This document shows positions 1 to 12,564 of a stretch of DNA of 64,000 nt, in pieces. The translations under genes were made by a program, and so were the position numbers. This DNA comes from Sandaracinaceae bacterium (GTDB taxonomy: Bacteria; Myxococcota_A; Polyangia; Polyangiales; Houyiibacteriaceae). Every line of letters begins with the position of its first letter. Positions within the stretch are counted from its first letter, which is position 1. The stretch lies in NCBI GenBank assembly GCA_020633075.1, contig JACKEI010000001.1, forward strand, positions 1,302,001 to 1,366,000, given 5' to 3'. Below the pieces are notes generated by a model. That model was given only the letters and a program-made list of their open reading frames with translations. It was not told where the DNA came from and made no database searches.

Positions 1-541
1 GCGGCGCGTTCGTGTCGCTCGCGGCGGTCAGGAAGATCTCCTTCAGGGCGCCGATGCCCAACGCCACCATCAGCGCGCGGTCCCCGCTGCGCACCAGCCC
101 GATGCGCTGCCCCTCCTCGAGGCTCTCCTCGAGGTAGATGCGCAGCGCGGCATAGAACTGGCGCAGCTTGGCGTCGAGCTCGGCGTCGAGGCCCGGCACG
201 TCGTACAGGAGGATCTTCATGAGCTTCGGCTCCCCCAGCGCCAGGTCGCAGAGCCGCTCGAGGTTGTCCCGGAGCTGGACCAGCGGGGGGGCCGCCTGCG
301 GGCTCAGGTCGATGCTGCGGATGGCCAACGAGATGCGCTCGAAGAAGCCGTCGACCAGCGCCGCGAGCAATGCGCGCTTGTCGGGGAAGTAGAGGTAGAA
401 GGTGCCGCGCGCCACCTGCACCCGACCCACGATGTCGTCGACGGACGTGGCCACGTAGCCGCGCTCCACGAACAACTCTTGAGCGGCTTCGAGAAGCTGG
501 GTCCGCCGGTCCTGCTTCGACTTGCGGCTTCGTGCGGCCAT
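1..541 (-). CDS. TetR/AcrR-family transcriptional repressor (C-terminus beyond window)
   Basis: The product starts MAARSRKSKQDRRTQLLEAA at an ATG read leftwards from 541. A TetR helix-turn-helix fills roughly residues 12-60: LLEAAQELFVERGYVATS, then VDDIVGRVQVARGTFYLYF, where the last stretch is the recognition helix plus the family's typical YxYF ending. The remaining ~120 residues form the start of a helical ligand-binding domain and run off the left edge, so the C-terminus is missing. The gene diverges from an acyl-CoA dehydratase activase, with a 20-bp imperfect palindrome between them. By family precedent it probably represses itself and that operon, with an acyl-CoA or related ligand as inducer. 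The ligand is inference; the family call is firm. Confidence 0.93.
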   Translation of the reverse strand, partial: MAARSRKSKQDRRTQLLEAAQELFVERGYVATSVDDIVGRVQVARGTFYLYFPDKRALLAALVDGFFERISLAIRSIDLSPQAAPPLVQLRDNLERLCDLALGEPKLMKILLYDVPGLDAELDAKLRQFYAALRIYLEESLEEGQRIGLVRSGDRALMVALGIGALKEIFLTAASDTNAP

Positions 542-559
542 GGAACCGGGACCCTACCA

Positions 560-588
560 TTGCCCTCCCAGCGTCGCTCCTTTATGCT
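560..588 (+). promoter_or_regulatory. Candidate sigma-70 promoter of the dehydratase activase operon
   Basis: A TTGCCC hexamer (560-565) and a TATGCT hexamer (583-588) are separated by 17 bp. Each matches the sigma-70 consensus at four of six positions. The predicted transcription start falls at about 595-597, just before the palindrome at 598-617. That is a sensible place for a repressor to block RNA polymerase. This is prediction only. Confidence 0.4.
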
Positions 589-597
589 CTGCACAAC

Positions 598-617
598 TGA
601 CGGTGACGTCAGTGTCA
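598..617. promoter_or_regulatory. Candidate TetR operator palindrome
   Basis: The 20 bases TGACGGTGACGTCAGTGTCA match their own reverse complement at 16 of 20 positions, centred on TGACGTCA (604-611). The site lies in the 89-bp gap between the divergent tetR start (541) and the activase start (631). Size and symmetry fit a site bound by a TetR dimer controlling both genes. No second copy was noticed elsewhere in the window. Confidence 0.55.
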
Positions 618-630
618 CAAACGGGGTCAA

Positions 631-4263
<3,633 letters not shown>

Positions 4264-4312
4264 CGCGAACGGCAGAAGCGGCTGCAGGGGCAGTCCGGTG
4301 AGGAAGGGCGAC

Positions 4313-6217
4313 ATGAAGCACAGTACGGATCTCGACATCGACGCCGCGCTCGCGGAGTTCGAGCAGCAAGAGCGCGCACGCCTCGGGCTGGACGCCGGCC
4401 CACGCGCGCAGTGGCGGGACGCCATGGTCGACCCGTTCTTCACGGCGTCGCAGCGCCCCACCACCACGCTGCTGGTGGGAGGCCTCACCATGGCGCACGA
4501 CTACCTCGTGGAGGGCGCGCTCGAGGGGCGCGGCTACCGCGTTCGGTCGCTGGCCTGCCCCGACTACGACTCGCTGCGCTTCGGCAAGGAGTTCGGCAAC
4601 CGCGCGCAGTGCAACCCCACGTACTTCACGGTGGGCAACCTGGTGAAGGAGCTGTGCCGCCTGCGCGACGAAGAGGGGCTCAGCAGCGAGGCCATCATCG
4701 AGCACTACGTGTTCCTGACGGCCGGCGCGTGCGGGCCCTGCCGCTTCGGCATGTACGTCACGGAGTACCGCAAGGCGCTGCGCGACGCGGGCTTCGACGG
4801 CTTCCGGGTGCTGCTGTTTCAGCAGACGGGTGGCTTCAAGCAGGCCACCGGCGAGGAGCTCGGGCTGGTGCTGAACCCGTCGTTCTTCATGGCGCTGGCT
4901 CGCGCGCTGTTCGCGGGAGACGTCATCAACCTGATGCAGTACCGGCTGCGCCCCTACGAGCTCGAGGCCGGCGCCACCGACCGGGCGCTCGCCGAGGTGA
5001 AGCAGCGCTGTCACGACGCGCTCGCGCAGAACCGCAGCATCGTCGCCGCGCTGCGCGCCAGCCGGGACGTGTTCGGGGCGGTGAAGGTGGACCGGAGCGT
5101 GCCCAAGCCGAAGGTGGCGGTGCTCGGGGAGTTCTGGGCCATGACCACCGAGGGAGACGGCAACTACCACCTCCAGCGGTTCATCGAGCAAGAGGGTGGT
5201 GAGTGCGAGATCCAGATCCTCGCCAACGTGCTGCTCTACAACCTGTGGGAGCTGCGCCACGACACGCGCGAGCGCGCCCAGCTGCGGGGCACCGACGCCG
5301 GGCAGTTCGGACTCGAGGGGACGGACGTCGGGCTGAAGATGGCCGGCCTCTACCTGGCGGAGGCCGCCCTGCGCTCCATCTTCCACACGTTCGCGTGGGC
5401 CATCGGGCTGCGCGACCACCACCTGCCCAACATGGACGAGATCGCGGCGGTCGGTCACAGCCACTACAACCAGGAGCTGCGCGGGGGCGAGGGCCACATG
5501 GAGGTGGCCAAGCTCATCCTGAACGTGACCAAGAACAAGGCTCACATGACGCTGAGCGTGAAGCCCTTCGGCTGCATGCCCTCGAGCGGCGTGAGCGACG
5601 GCGTGCAGAGCGCCATCACGGAGCTGCTGCCCGAGGCCATCTTCTGCGCGGTCGAGACGAGCGGCGACGGCGCGGTCAACTTCTACAGCCGCGTGCAGAT
5701 GTTCCTCTTCAAGGCGCGGCAACGCGCGGCCGAGGAGTACACGCAGGTGCTCGCCGAGCACGGCGTCACGCAGGAGCAGGTGCGCGCCTTCTTGGCCAGC
5801 AGCCACTACGGGCATGCGCTTTACCGGGGGCCGCATCGCGCCGCAGGCACGGCGGCCGACTTGGTGCACCAGGTGGCGCCCCTCATGGGCAAGGGCCGCG
5901 TCGAAGCGGCGCGCGTGCACCTCGAGCGCGCGGCGCAGGCGGTCGAGCAGGCCGTCTCCCACAGCCTGCCTGCCGCATGGGACAAGGCGCGTGAGGTGGC
6001 CCCCTACGCTCCGTCGCTGGTCCGCTTCGCCGCCAGCGAGGTGAGCGCGGCGCTCCCGAGCCCCAGGGCCGCGTGGAACGCGCTTGTGGACAAGGCCGTG
6101 GCGCTGACCGCGGACGAAGCACGCCAGGTGGCCGTGGCCGAGTCCGCCACCGTGGCGGCTCCCTCGTCGGGCAGCACCTCTGCCCGGGAGGACCGGCGCC
6201 TGCGCGTTGTGGCGTGA
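4313..6217 (+). CDS. 2-hydroxyacyl-CoA dehydratase-like protein, partner of the activase
   Basis: The protein has 634 residues from the ATG at 4313, which has the purine-rich GAGGAAG just upstream. The frame is open further upstream, but that would overlap the activase. Cysteine motifs typical of the HgdB/activase-associated family are visible: ACPDYDSLRFGKEFGNRAQC, ACGPCRFGMYVTEYRKAL and KPFGCMPSSGVSDGVQSA. These probably bind an iron-sulfur cluster. Members accept the electron delivered by the activase to dehydrate or reduce acyl-CoA thioesters. The last ~100 residues (about 530-634) are helical, alanine-rich and not recognised. Co-transcription with the activase is likely. No other substrate-binding dehydratase subunit lies in the window, so the reaction remains open. 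Confidence 0.75.
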   Translation: MKHSTDLDIDAALAEFEQQERARLGLDAGPRAQWRDAMVDPFFTASQRPTTTLLVGGLTMAHDYLVEGALEGRGYRVRSLACPDYDSLRFGKEFGNRAQCNPTYFTVGNLVKELCRLRDEEGLSSEAIIEHYVFLTAGACGPCRFGMYVTEYRKALRDAGFDGFRVLLFQQTGGFKQATGEELGLVLNPSFFMALARALFAGDVINLMQYRLRPYELEAGATDRALAEVKQRCHDALAQNRSIVAALRASRDVFGAVKVDRSVPKPKVAVLGEFWAMTTEGDGNYHLQRFIEQEGGECEIQILANVLLYNLWELRHDTRERAQLRGTDAGQFGLEGTDVGLKMAGLYLAEAALRSIFHTFAWAIGLRDHHLPNMDEIAAVGHSHYNQELRGGEGHMEVAKLILNVTKNKAHMTLSVKPFGCMPSSGVSDGVQSAITELLPEAIFCAVETSGDGAVNFYSRVQMFLFKARQRAAEEYTQVLAEHGVTQEQVRAFLASSHYGHALYRGPHRAAGTAADLVHQVAPLMGKGRVEAARVHLERAAQAVEQAVSHSLPAAWDKAREVAPYAPSLVRFAASEVSAALPSPRAAWNALVDKAVALTADEARQVAVAESATVAAPSSGSTSAREDRRLRVVA

Positions 6218-6493
6218 GGGCAGGCGATCCAGCGCGCGGCGACTGGACCCTCGCGCGTGGTCCGGCGCTGAGCATGGCGTCGCTCAGCCGGACACTTCTG
6301 GCGTGCGTCAGAGTTCGGGCAAACAACCCTCGAGCTCGGGCCCGAACGCGGAGTCATCCCCCAGGATGACCCAACCGATGTCATTTGGGGCCCACGCGCT
6401 CACGCCGGGGTCTCACCGCTCGAGCGATTGCCTCACGGACGAAGCGCGCCGTGACGGCGGGACCTGCGTTGCTGGAGCCTGCACCGGCTCAGG
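6218..6493. other. No gene recognised
   Basis: About 275 bp between the dehydratase operon and the CHAT remnant. Leftward, a short frame without a start codon (about 6311-6411) reads like the tail of a secreted protein (NDIGWVILGDD), but it is too short to call. No terminator with a T-tract was seen. Confidence 0.5.
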
Positions 6494-7203
6494 TCAACGA
6501 TAGGAGTCTGTGCCGCGCGCCTCGATCAAGACGAACGGCGCCCAGAAATAGGGGTGAGGACGGCCCTCGCGAACGGCTCGCAGCGCCGCTCGGGCGGCCG
6601 TGGCTGCCCCGTCTCCGCTGGCCAACCGCTCGTAGAACGCGGCCATCCACGCGCTCGTGGCGCTGCCGTCCACGCTCCAGAGCGAGCCCATGATCGAGCG
6701 GGCGCCGGAGAGCCGTGCCGCGCGCACGAGGCCCCGGATGCCCTGGCGCGCCTCGCCGCGGGACGTCCCACAGGCACTCAGCACCACCAGCTCGGTGTAG
6801 GCGATGCCCAGCGCGGCGAGCGCTCGCTCCTCGAGCAAGCCATCGGAGCTGGAGGAAAAGAGAGGCGGCTCGGGCAGCTCGTCGCCTATCCCCGCCAACA
6901 AGATGGCCGTGCGGGACGCCACCGCATCGACGCCGGTGAACACGAGCACCGCGCGGACGATCCCGGTCGGCAGCCCGTCGACGTCGGCACGCACGGCAGT
7001 CAGCAGCGCATCGAGCCGCGCGCGAGCTGATCGTAGAGCAGCGCGTAGGCGTCGAGCGGCGCGTCGACCGGCGGGGCCGCGGTGGGCCCCGTCCCGGGCT
7101 GGCTACGTCGCTCCGGCTCTGCCGGCGTGGCCTCGCCGCTCGCCGGTGTGGCTTCCTCGCCTCCCTCGTCGGCGTCCTGGGCGCGGCCCACCGTTGGGGT
7201 CAC
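6494..7203 (-). pseudogene. CHAT-domain (caspase-like) protein remnant, frameshifted
   Basis: The 3' part (6494-6994 and a little upstream) encodes the C-terminal half of a CHAT peptidase domain. It has the cysteine motif TELVVLSACGTSRGEARQGI and the following GARSIMGSLWSVDGSATS. The N-terminal half with the catalytic histidine (usually in an HxATHG context) is missing. Upstream, a second frame (to about 7203) reads IPTLWLVTPTVGRAQ, resembling the end of a signal peptide, then an acidic proline-rich linker and DAYALLYDQLAR. The two frames join near 7010-7025, in GCGCGCGAGC, where ARLDALLTAVRADVDG picks up in the other frame. Indel plus missing half-domain suggest a decayed secreted CHAT protein. 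Confidence 0.7.
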
Positions 7204-7495
7204 GAGCCAGAGGGTAGGGATGACTCGAGCGAGCGCGCGCCCCGGGGGAAAGACGGGTCCACATGGTGCGCGAGCGTGCCACGACCCGCGGCGGGGTTTT
7301 CAGCGCCGTCAGGCGGGCTGCGGGGGGACGACGGGCGGCCCCTCGTGCCAGCTCACACCAGCCTCGTAGACGCGGGGCCCGCCGATTGATCTTCATCTCT
7401 CATGTGTGACACTGGGCCCGACGGGGGGGCACGCCCGTCTCGTCCGCACCACGTCCGATGTCGCTTACACGCGACCGATGCAGGAGACCCATTCG

Positions 7496-8425
7496 ATGAC
7501 CAAGTACGTTCCGGCGCTCGCACTCGCTCTGGCGACCGCCTTCGCCCTCGCCACGCCGGCCACGGCGACCGCGGACGCGCGTGACGACAAAGTGCAGCTC
7601 TACATCGAGGTGCACAACCAGTTCTCGAGCGGGATGCACGCCCGCTATGAGCGCTACACCGCCGCCCTCCAGGGGCTCAACGCGGAGGCGCCATGTCAGG
7701 GCGAGCAGAACCCGGGCGCAGCCATCTACCACGCGGGGGACGCCACCGGGACCATCCGCGGATTTCGAACCCGCCTAAGGCGCCGCCCGCAGCTCCCCAT
7801 GGACGCGCAGGTGACCGCCATGCTCGACGCGGCCGCGGCCGAGCTGCCGGCGTGGAACGGAGCCTACGCGTACTATCACCGACGGGGGCACCTCGAGGAC
7901 GGCTGCGCCGAGGGCAACCGCCTCCACGCGACGCTCATGGAGTCGTACCGCGCCTTCCAGGCGGCGGACCGAGACCTGCTGGCCTTCCTCGACCAGGAGT
8001 CACGGGCGGCGCACGAGCGCGAGCTGGTGCAGGTGGAGCGCGAGCACGGACAAGGCTTCCGCCTCGCGCAGGTGCGCATTGTGGGTCAGTTCACCGCCCT
8101 CCGCGACCTCTTGCAGACGCCGCAGCCGGACCTGGCGGAGCTCGGCCGGATACTCGACGCGATCGAGGGGCTCAAGAATGCGGCGCAGACGTTGGTCGAC
8201 GGCGCCAGCGACGAGGTGCGGTCGGACCTCTATCAGGGTCACTACAACATGTTCCTGCAGCGCTGCGACACGCTGGTACGGCAGGGGCGCGCGCTGATCG
8301 AGACCATGCAGAACCCGCGCGCCGACGCGAACCGCCGAGAGCGCGCAGTGAGCGCGTTCCAGCGTGCGCACGAGGACGCGATCCGCGTGTCGAACTCGGT
8401 TGGGTATTCGCGCCGCGTGCACTGA
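7496..8425 (+). CDS. Secreted helical protein, DUF3829-like
   Basis: The ATG at 7496 is chosen because it begins a clear signal peptide: MTKYVPALALALATAFALA, with probable cleavage after TPATATA. AGGAGA lies about 10 bp upstream. The frame is open further upstream, but those residues would bury the signal. The mature ~280 residues are mostly helical, with a YIEVHNQFSSGMHARYERY opening and a later AYAYYHRRGHLEDGC. This layout resembles YiiG/DUF3829 proteins, whose function is not established. Only two cysteines are seen in the central part, near PCQGEQNPG and DGCAEGN. It is a single gene with no clear operon partner. Confidence 0.65.
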   Translation: MTKYVPALALALATAFALATPATATADARDDKVQLYIEVHNQFSSGMHARYERYTAALQGLNAEAPCQGEQNPGAAIYHAGDATGTIRGFRTRLRRRPQLPMDAQVTAMLDAAAAELPAWNGAYAYYHRRGHLEDGCAEGNRLHATLMESYRAFQAADRDLLAFLDQESRAAHERELVQVEREHGQGFRLAQVRIVGQFTALRDLLQTPQPDLAELGRILDAIEGLKNAAQTLVDGASDEVRSDLYQGHYNMFLQRCDTLVRQGRALIETMQNPRADANRRERAVSAFQRAHEDAIRVSNSVGYSRRVH

Positions 8426-8616
8426 GACCACGCTAGCGCAAGGGGACCGTGCGGCCGCACTGCCCACTACCGCCCCGCTCCATGACCCACGACGATGCCG
8501 GAACGCCCCGTCCCATCCGTCGAGCGAGAAATTCACCCGCCGATTGAATACCGGCCTAGCAGCCGGCGTCCGCGCCCGGGTCGAGGGCGAGGCCTTCGTC
8601 GGAAGGACGAGCGGAG

Positions 8617-10878
8617 ATGGTGGTCGGAAACTCTCGAGGCGCGTGGCGTCTTTTCGTCGCGGTCGCGACCCTGACGCTGACCCTTGGGTGCGGTGGCCCC
8701 ACCGCCGGCGGCAGCGACGGTGGCCCCTCGGGCGACGGTGGCCCCTCGGACGCCGGGATGGATACGTCGACGCCAGGAGGGGACGCGGGCCCGGACGTCG
8801 GTCCACCCGTTTCGTGCCTCTCCACACAGTGCACCATCGACGGAGCGTGCGTGGATGACGGCGCGCTGGCACCCGGGGGATGTGGCCGGTGCGACGTGGA
8901 TCGCGACCCGTCCGGCTACTCGCCCGCGGACGCGACCCTCGTGTGCCGCCCGGCGGCCGGCGCGTGCGACGTGGAAGAGCGCTGCGACGGTCTGAGCCTG
9001 GACTGCCCCGTCGATGCGTTCGCCGCCACCGACGCGCCCTGCGGGGACCCGACCGCGACGGCCTGCGACGCCCCCGATGCGTGCGACGGCGCGGGGGCTT
9101 GCGTCCCGCGCTTCGTCGCCTCCGGCACTTCCTGCGGAGGGCCCGACGAGGTCGTGACCGAGTGCGACGGAGCCGACGTCTGCGACGGCGCCGGCAGCTG
9201 CACGTTGGGCCTCGCCGCAGCCGGGGCGCCCTGCGGCGACCAGAGCGACACCGCCTGCGACGCCGCGGACTCCTGCGACGGCGCCGGGAGCTGCTCACCC
9301 AACTACGCGCCAGCCACGACCCCCTGCGGCGCGGATCCCGGCCCAGGCGCGTGCGTCCTTTCGACCACCTGCGACGGCGTGGGCGCGTGCCCCGCACCCG
9401 CGCCGGTGGCCGACGGCACGTCGTGCGGTGCGGGTGAGCTCCGCTGCTTCGACGCCGCTTGCGGCCCTCGCGCATGGATCGGTTTGGGCCCCGTGCCCGC
9501 CCCCGCCAGCGGCGACGACATCCGGCCCCTCGCCCTCGTCACGCGTGGTCCGCTCTCGTTCCTCGCCGTGTGGGAGATCAACGCGAGCGCGGCTGGTTTG
9601 TCCTCGAGTACGTACGAGAGCGGGTCGGACACCTTCGGCGCGCCCGCCGCGATCCTCGGCGCCAGCTTCGGCGGGTCTTCCGCCACGTTCGGCGGCGTCG
9701 ACTTCGACGCGACCGGCCGAGGCTCGATCGTCTATGTGCTCGGCAACGCGGTGTACGGCTCCGAGCACGCGGCGGGCAGCGGGTCGTGGGCTCCCCCGGC
9801 TACGGTCGGTTCACCGGCCACCGTCTCACCAAGGCCCGCGGTGGCGGTCAGCGACGACGGGTCCGCGCTCATGGTCTACGCCTACTCCACGGGGGACATC
9901 AACAACCGGCCGGCGCTGGTCGCCGCGTACCGCGACAGCAGCGGCGTCTATTCGCCGATGCCGCTGACGACGGGCGCCTACTTCCGAGATCGCCCGCACG
10001 CCGTCGCTTGGCCGTCCGGCGACGTGGCCGCGATCTGGCTCCAGGAGGCCGGGAACGGTTCCGTCACGATGCGCGCGCGCGCGCGCCTCCCGGGGGCGAT
10101 GACCCCGGGGTGGCAAGCGGAGTCCGTCGGGCCCGCCACGTCTCCCGAGTCCCTCCGCGCCATCGCCCTGGACGACGGGCGGCTGCTGGTGGTCTACGTC
10201 GAAGCGGGGCAGACGGGGGCCAACGCGATCGCCACGACGATCTGGGATCCGTCGGCCGACTCCTGGACGACCCCTCAGCCTCTCGGCGATGCGACGGCGG
10301 AGGTCCCTTACGGCTCGCTCGCGCTCGCGTCCAATGGCGACGAGTCCGTCGTGCTCGCGTGGGTCGGGAGGCTCTACGCACCGCCGGACTACGGCTGGCA
10401 GCCGATTCGGGACGAGTATCGGATCCGGGCTCGTCGGTTCGACGTTGCGACGGGCAACTGGGGCGGCCCCATCACGGTCGTCGAGAACGAGAGCGCGTAC
10501 ACCACGAACGTCGGCCGGCTGAGCGCGATCGAGGGACTCCAGGTCGCGATGAACGCGTCGGGGGACGCGCTCCTGGGGTGGGTGCACAAGAACAGCCTCT
10601 TGGACAGCGGCGCGCGTGACACGCAGCTCGAGGTGCGCCGCTTCGTCCCTGCGGAGGGCGCGTGGGCGGAGCCCCTAGACCCGGGGCCCGGGGACTCGGA
10701 GCTGCCCGGCAGCGGCTGGTGGGCGCCGGTGACCCTCGCGTCGCAGGCGGACACGCCGTCTTTTCCGCTGCACACGCCCCGGGTCGCGCTCGATGACGAG
10801 GGCTACGCTGCGGCGATCTGGGGTGTGGGCTACGGGCGCACTGGCAGCGACGGCCTGGGGTCCGCCGTGTACCGGTGA
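8617..10878 (+). CDS. Cysteine-rich outer-surface lipoprotein with CDGAG repeats and a beta-rich C-terminal region
   Basis: A lipoprotein signal ends at Cys25 (TLTLGC) and is followed by a Gly/Ser/Asp-rich tether (SDGGPSGDGGPSDAGMD). Residues ~65-285 hold about six spaced copies of a Cys motif of the type CDAPDACDGAGAC or CDGAGSC, each probably disulfide-bonded. This pattern is frequent in large predicted surface proteins of Sandaracinus-like myxobacteria. The remaining ~460 residues are beta-rich with recurring SxDGSALMVY, AIWLQEAG and ALAWVG-like blades, suggestive of a beta-propeller. There are no catalytic motifs. The start is an ATG preceded by GGAAGGACGAGCGGAG. The stop lies inside the opposing frame of the next (leftward) gene, a 49-bp convergent overlap. 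Confidence 0.85.
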   Translation: MVVGNSRGAWRLFVAVATLTLTLGCGGPTAGGSDGGPSGDGGPSDAGMDTSTPGGDAGPDVGPPVSCLSTQCTIDGACVDDGALAPGGCGRCDVDRDPSGYSPADATLVCRPAAGACDVEERCDGLSLDCPVDAFAATDAPCGDPTATACDAPDACDGAGACVPRFVASGTSCGGPDEVVTECDGADVCDGAGSCTLGLAAAGAPCGDQSDTACDAADSCDGAGSCSPNYAPATTPCGADPGPGACVLSTTCDGVGACPAPAPVADGTSCGAGELRCFDAACGPRAWIGLGPVPAPASGDDIRPLALVTRGPLSFLAVWEINASAAGLSSSTYESGSDTFGAPAAILGASFGGSSATFGGVDFDATGRGSIVYVLGNAVYGSEHAAGSGSWAPPATVGSPATVSPRPAVAVSDDGSALMVYAYSTGDINNRPALVAAYRDSSGVYSPMPLTTGAYFRDRPHAVAWPSGDVAAIWLQEAGNGSVTMRARARLPGAMTPGWQAESVGPATSPESLRAIALDDGRLLVVYVEAGQTGANAIATTIWDPSADSWTTPQPLGDATAEVPYGSLALASNGDESVVLAWVGRLYAPPDYGWQPIRDEYRIRARRFDVATGNWGGPITVVENESAYTTNVGRLSAIEGLQVAMNASGDALLGWVHKNSLLDSGARDTQLEVRRFVPAEGAWAEPLDPGPGDSELPGSGWWAPVTLASQADTPSFPLHTPRVALDDEGYAAAIWGVGYGRTGSDGLGSAVYR

Positions 10879-11497
10879 GCAACGACACGAGGCCATGCTC
10901 GTGTGCGGCCGCGACGACGGCGGGCGGCGAGCGTGGTGAGGGCGGCGAGCGCAGCCAAGGGCCCCACGCCGACCCCGCGGCCAGAGGGGCCCGCCGAGCA
11001 GCCGCTCGCCGCCATGATGGGCGGGGCTTCCGCGGGGCACACGAAGTTGCTCTCGCGGGTCTCCCCGTTGGCGCCCACGGCGGTGACCCGTAGGCACGCC
11101 GGGTCCGCCTCGAAGCGGTTGCGGTGCGTCACGTAGGAGGGCGCCCCGCACTCACCGGGCCACGCGGCCGGGCCGTGGTGGTCACCAGATAGGCGGTGTT
11201 TGGCGTGAGCGGGCCCGGGCTGAACATGTCCTCCACCGCGGAGCCAGGGCCGGCCCAGTTCACCACCACGCCGTTCACCGTGATGCTCGTGGGGCGCGAG
11301 TACGTGTTGAGCCGCAAGAAGATGCGCGCGTCCACCGGGATGTCGGTGGCACCCTCTGCGGGGTAAGACCACACGATGGCCGGGTCCGGCGGGACGCAGG
11401 ACGCGCTGGCCCGCGACGTCACCGAGAGCGCGAGCGCGATCCCCACAGCGAGGGCCAAAAGGGGTGGGGTGATCGCGAGAGCCGAGCGTCGTGTCAT
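10830..11497 (-). pseudogene. MYXO-CTERM-type secreted protein with Ig-like domain, frameshifted
   Basis: From the ATG at 11497 the frame gives a signal peptide (ALAVGIALALSVTSRASAS). It then gives a domain resembling a bacterial Ig-like Big_5 fold (WSYPAEGATDIPVDARIFLR). That frame stops near 11129. The adjacent frame carries on the sense with CGAPSYVTHRNRFEADPACL. It ends in a MYXO-CTERM-like tail: a GCSAG motif, a hydrophobic run PLAALAALTTLAA, then RRRRGR. The frames join in the GC run around 11155-11185. Such tails are thought to be cut after the Cys motif and anchored at the cell surface. The shift is either a real mutation or a sequencing indel. Confidence 0.75.
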
Positions 11498-11710
11498 GCG
11501 CCTCCTACCAGCACATTCCGGCCTGCACTTCTGGCACATCCTGGCACGGGGGGAGGGCGTGTGGAGAGGACTCTTTGTGCCGCTAACGATCGACCGGGCT
11601 GGTCGCGGGCGCCTGAGATGGTCGCGGGCGATTCGTCGGATGCCAGGACACGGACCTCCAGCTTCGCCGCCATCGCGAGGTACCCGCGAAGCCGTGCGGC
11701 GCCTCACAGG

Positions 11711-11730
11711 AGCCTGCATGAACACGGTGA
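11711..11730 (+). repeat. 20-bp perfect direct repeat, copy 1
   Basis: AGCCTGCATGAACACGGTGA is identical to 16850-16869. The two copies lie about 5.1 kb apart, bracketing the DDE/ATPase transposon and its neighbours. Flanking bases differ, so it may mark the edge of a lost or shared mobile unit. Confidence 0.55.
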
Positions 11731-11741
11731 GCTAGCTTCTT

Positions 11742-11787
11742 GAAATGTCTACGTAGACCGAGTTCTGCGCAGGACGCAGCCGGTCAC
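11742..11787 (+). repeat. Recurrent IS91-associated motif, copy 1 (most diverged)
   Basis: This copy has the scaffold AATGTCTACGTAGACCGAG, TTCTGCGCAGGACGCAGC and CGGTCACC. It aligns with the copies at 30901-30947, 32193-32220 and 37382-37427, all in the same orientation. The stem-like core is CTGCGCA followed by a GC-rich return arm. To the right, a small leftward frame ends at the TGA embedded in this motif. Confidence 0.55.
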
Positions 11788-11960
11788 CCGGCGACGTCCT
11801 CTGCAATGACTCCGTCGGCCCACTCCAGGCACACCACGCGGAGCGGCGCCTTCCACGTCACATCGCCAGACGCCTCCCGCGTTGTCGCCAGGATTGTTGC
11901 CACGAGCGTTCTCTGTGCCTCTTCGGGAGCGTCGTCGTCCGGCTGTTGCTCGTCGTCCAA
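11784..11960 (-). CDS. Possible small ORF or gene fragment ending in the recurrent motif
   Basis: The frame is open from about 12026 and has a TTG at 11960, but no ATG. The product ends DVTWKAPLRVVCLEWADG then VIAEDVAG and the stop, with an acidic patch DDEQQPDDDAPEEAQ upstream. The composition looks coding and the stop is supplied by the repeat motif. The product is not recognised. It may be the tail of a gene truncated by a mobile element. Confidence 0.3.
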   Translation of the reverse strand: MDDEQQPDDDAPEEAQRTLVATILATTREASGDVTWKAPLRVVCLEWADGVIAEDVAG

Positions 11961-12057
11961 TGCCTCGATGCCCGCGCTCGAGGCGACGGACGGGCGCGCG
12001 CGACTCGCGTCTACGTGCCCTTTGCACTAGGCTCGCGCTTCCATGGAGGTCACGTCT

Positions 12058-12564
12058 ATGCGCGTTCGGCGCTCGTGTTGGCTGCTCGCGTCGTGCGCGT
12101 CGTGCGTGTTGGGCTGCGCGCACGGGGCCCCGACAGCGCCTGCTGCAGCTTCGGTGGGTGAGATAGGCCCCGCGGCCGTCGAAGAAGACCAGCACCCTTC
12201 CGACGGGGTGCTCCGCTACACCGGGGTCCTCGAAGAGGGGGACCGCGTCATCCCCGATGACGGGTCCTGGGCCGATGACTACGACGTGGAGGCGCAGGCG
12301 GGGTGGGTGATCACCGCCACGCTCGTCAGCGACGACTTCGACCCGTACCTCTGGATCCTCACCTCCGACCGGGACCACGCGCAGCAGCTGGCGTCCCAGC
12401 CCGGGACCCACACGCTGACGCTCGCGTACACGGTGCCCGAGACGGGGACGTACATCGTGCGCGCCAACAGCAACGTCGGTGGCGAGCAAGGCGCCTACGT
12501 GCTGGAAGTGCGGGTGGAGCCCCCAGGTACTGAGACTGGTGGCGCTGGAGCTTCTGCCCCATAG
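12058..12564 (+). CDS. Small lipoprotein with PPC-like beta-sandwich
   Basis: The start at 12058 (MRVRRSCWLL) is preferred over an in-frame ATG at 12043 because it puts Arg residues right before the hydrophobic core and the lipobox VLGC at Cys20. After a short linker the domain reads GVLEEGDRVIPDDGSWADDY, then AQAGWVITATLVSDDFDPYL and YTVPETGTYIVRANSN. This is the pattern of the prepeptidase C-terminal (PPC) beta-sandwich found in secreted proteins. The length is 168 residues. No enzymatic domain is attached, so it is probably a cell-envelope protein of unknown role. Confidence 0.8.
   Translation: MRVRRSCWLLASCASCVLGCAHGAPTAPAAASVGEIGPAAVEEDQHPSDGVLRYTGVLEEGDRVIPDDGSWADDYDVEAQAGWVITATLVSDDFDPYLWILTSDRDHAQQLASQPGTHTLTLAYTVPETGTYIVRANSNVGGEQGAYVLEVRVEPPGTETGGAGASAP

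Larger units (their letters stand above)
11498..12057. other. Intergenic stretch with repeat copies and a possible gene fragment
   Basis: 560 bp between the MYXO-CTERM gene and the next lipoprotein. It holds one copy of a 20-bp repeat (11711-11730, identical to 16850-16869), one copy of the recurrent ~45-bp motif (11742-11787), and a short leftward frame that ends inside that motif. Nothing else was recognised. Confidence 0.5.
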
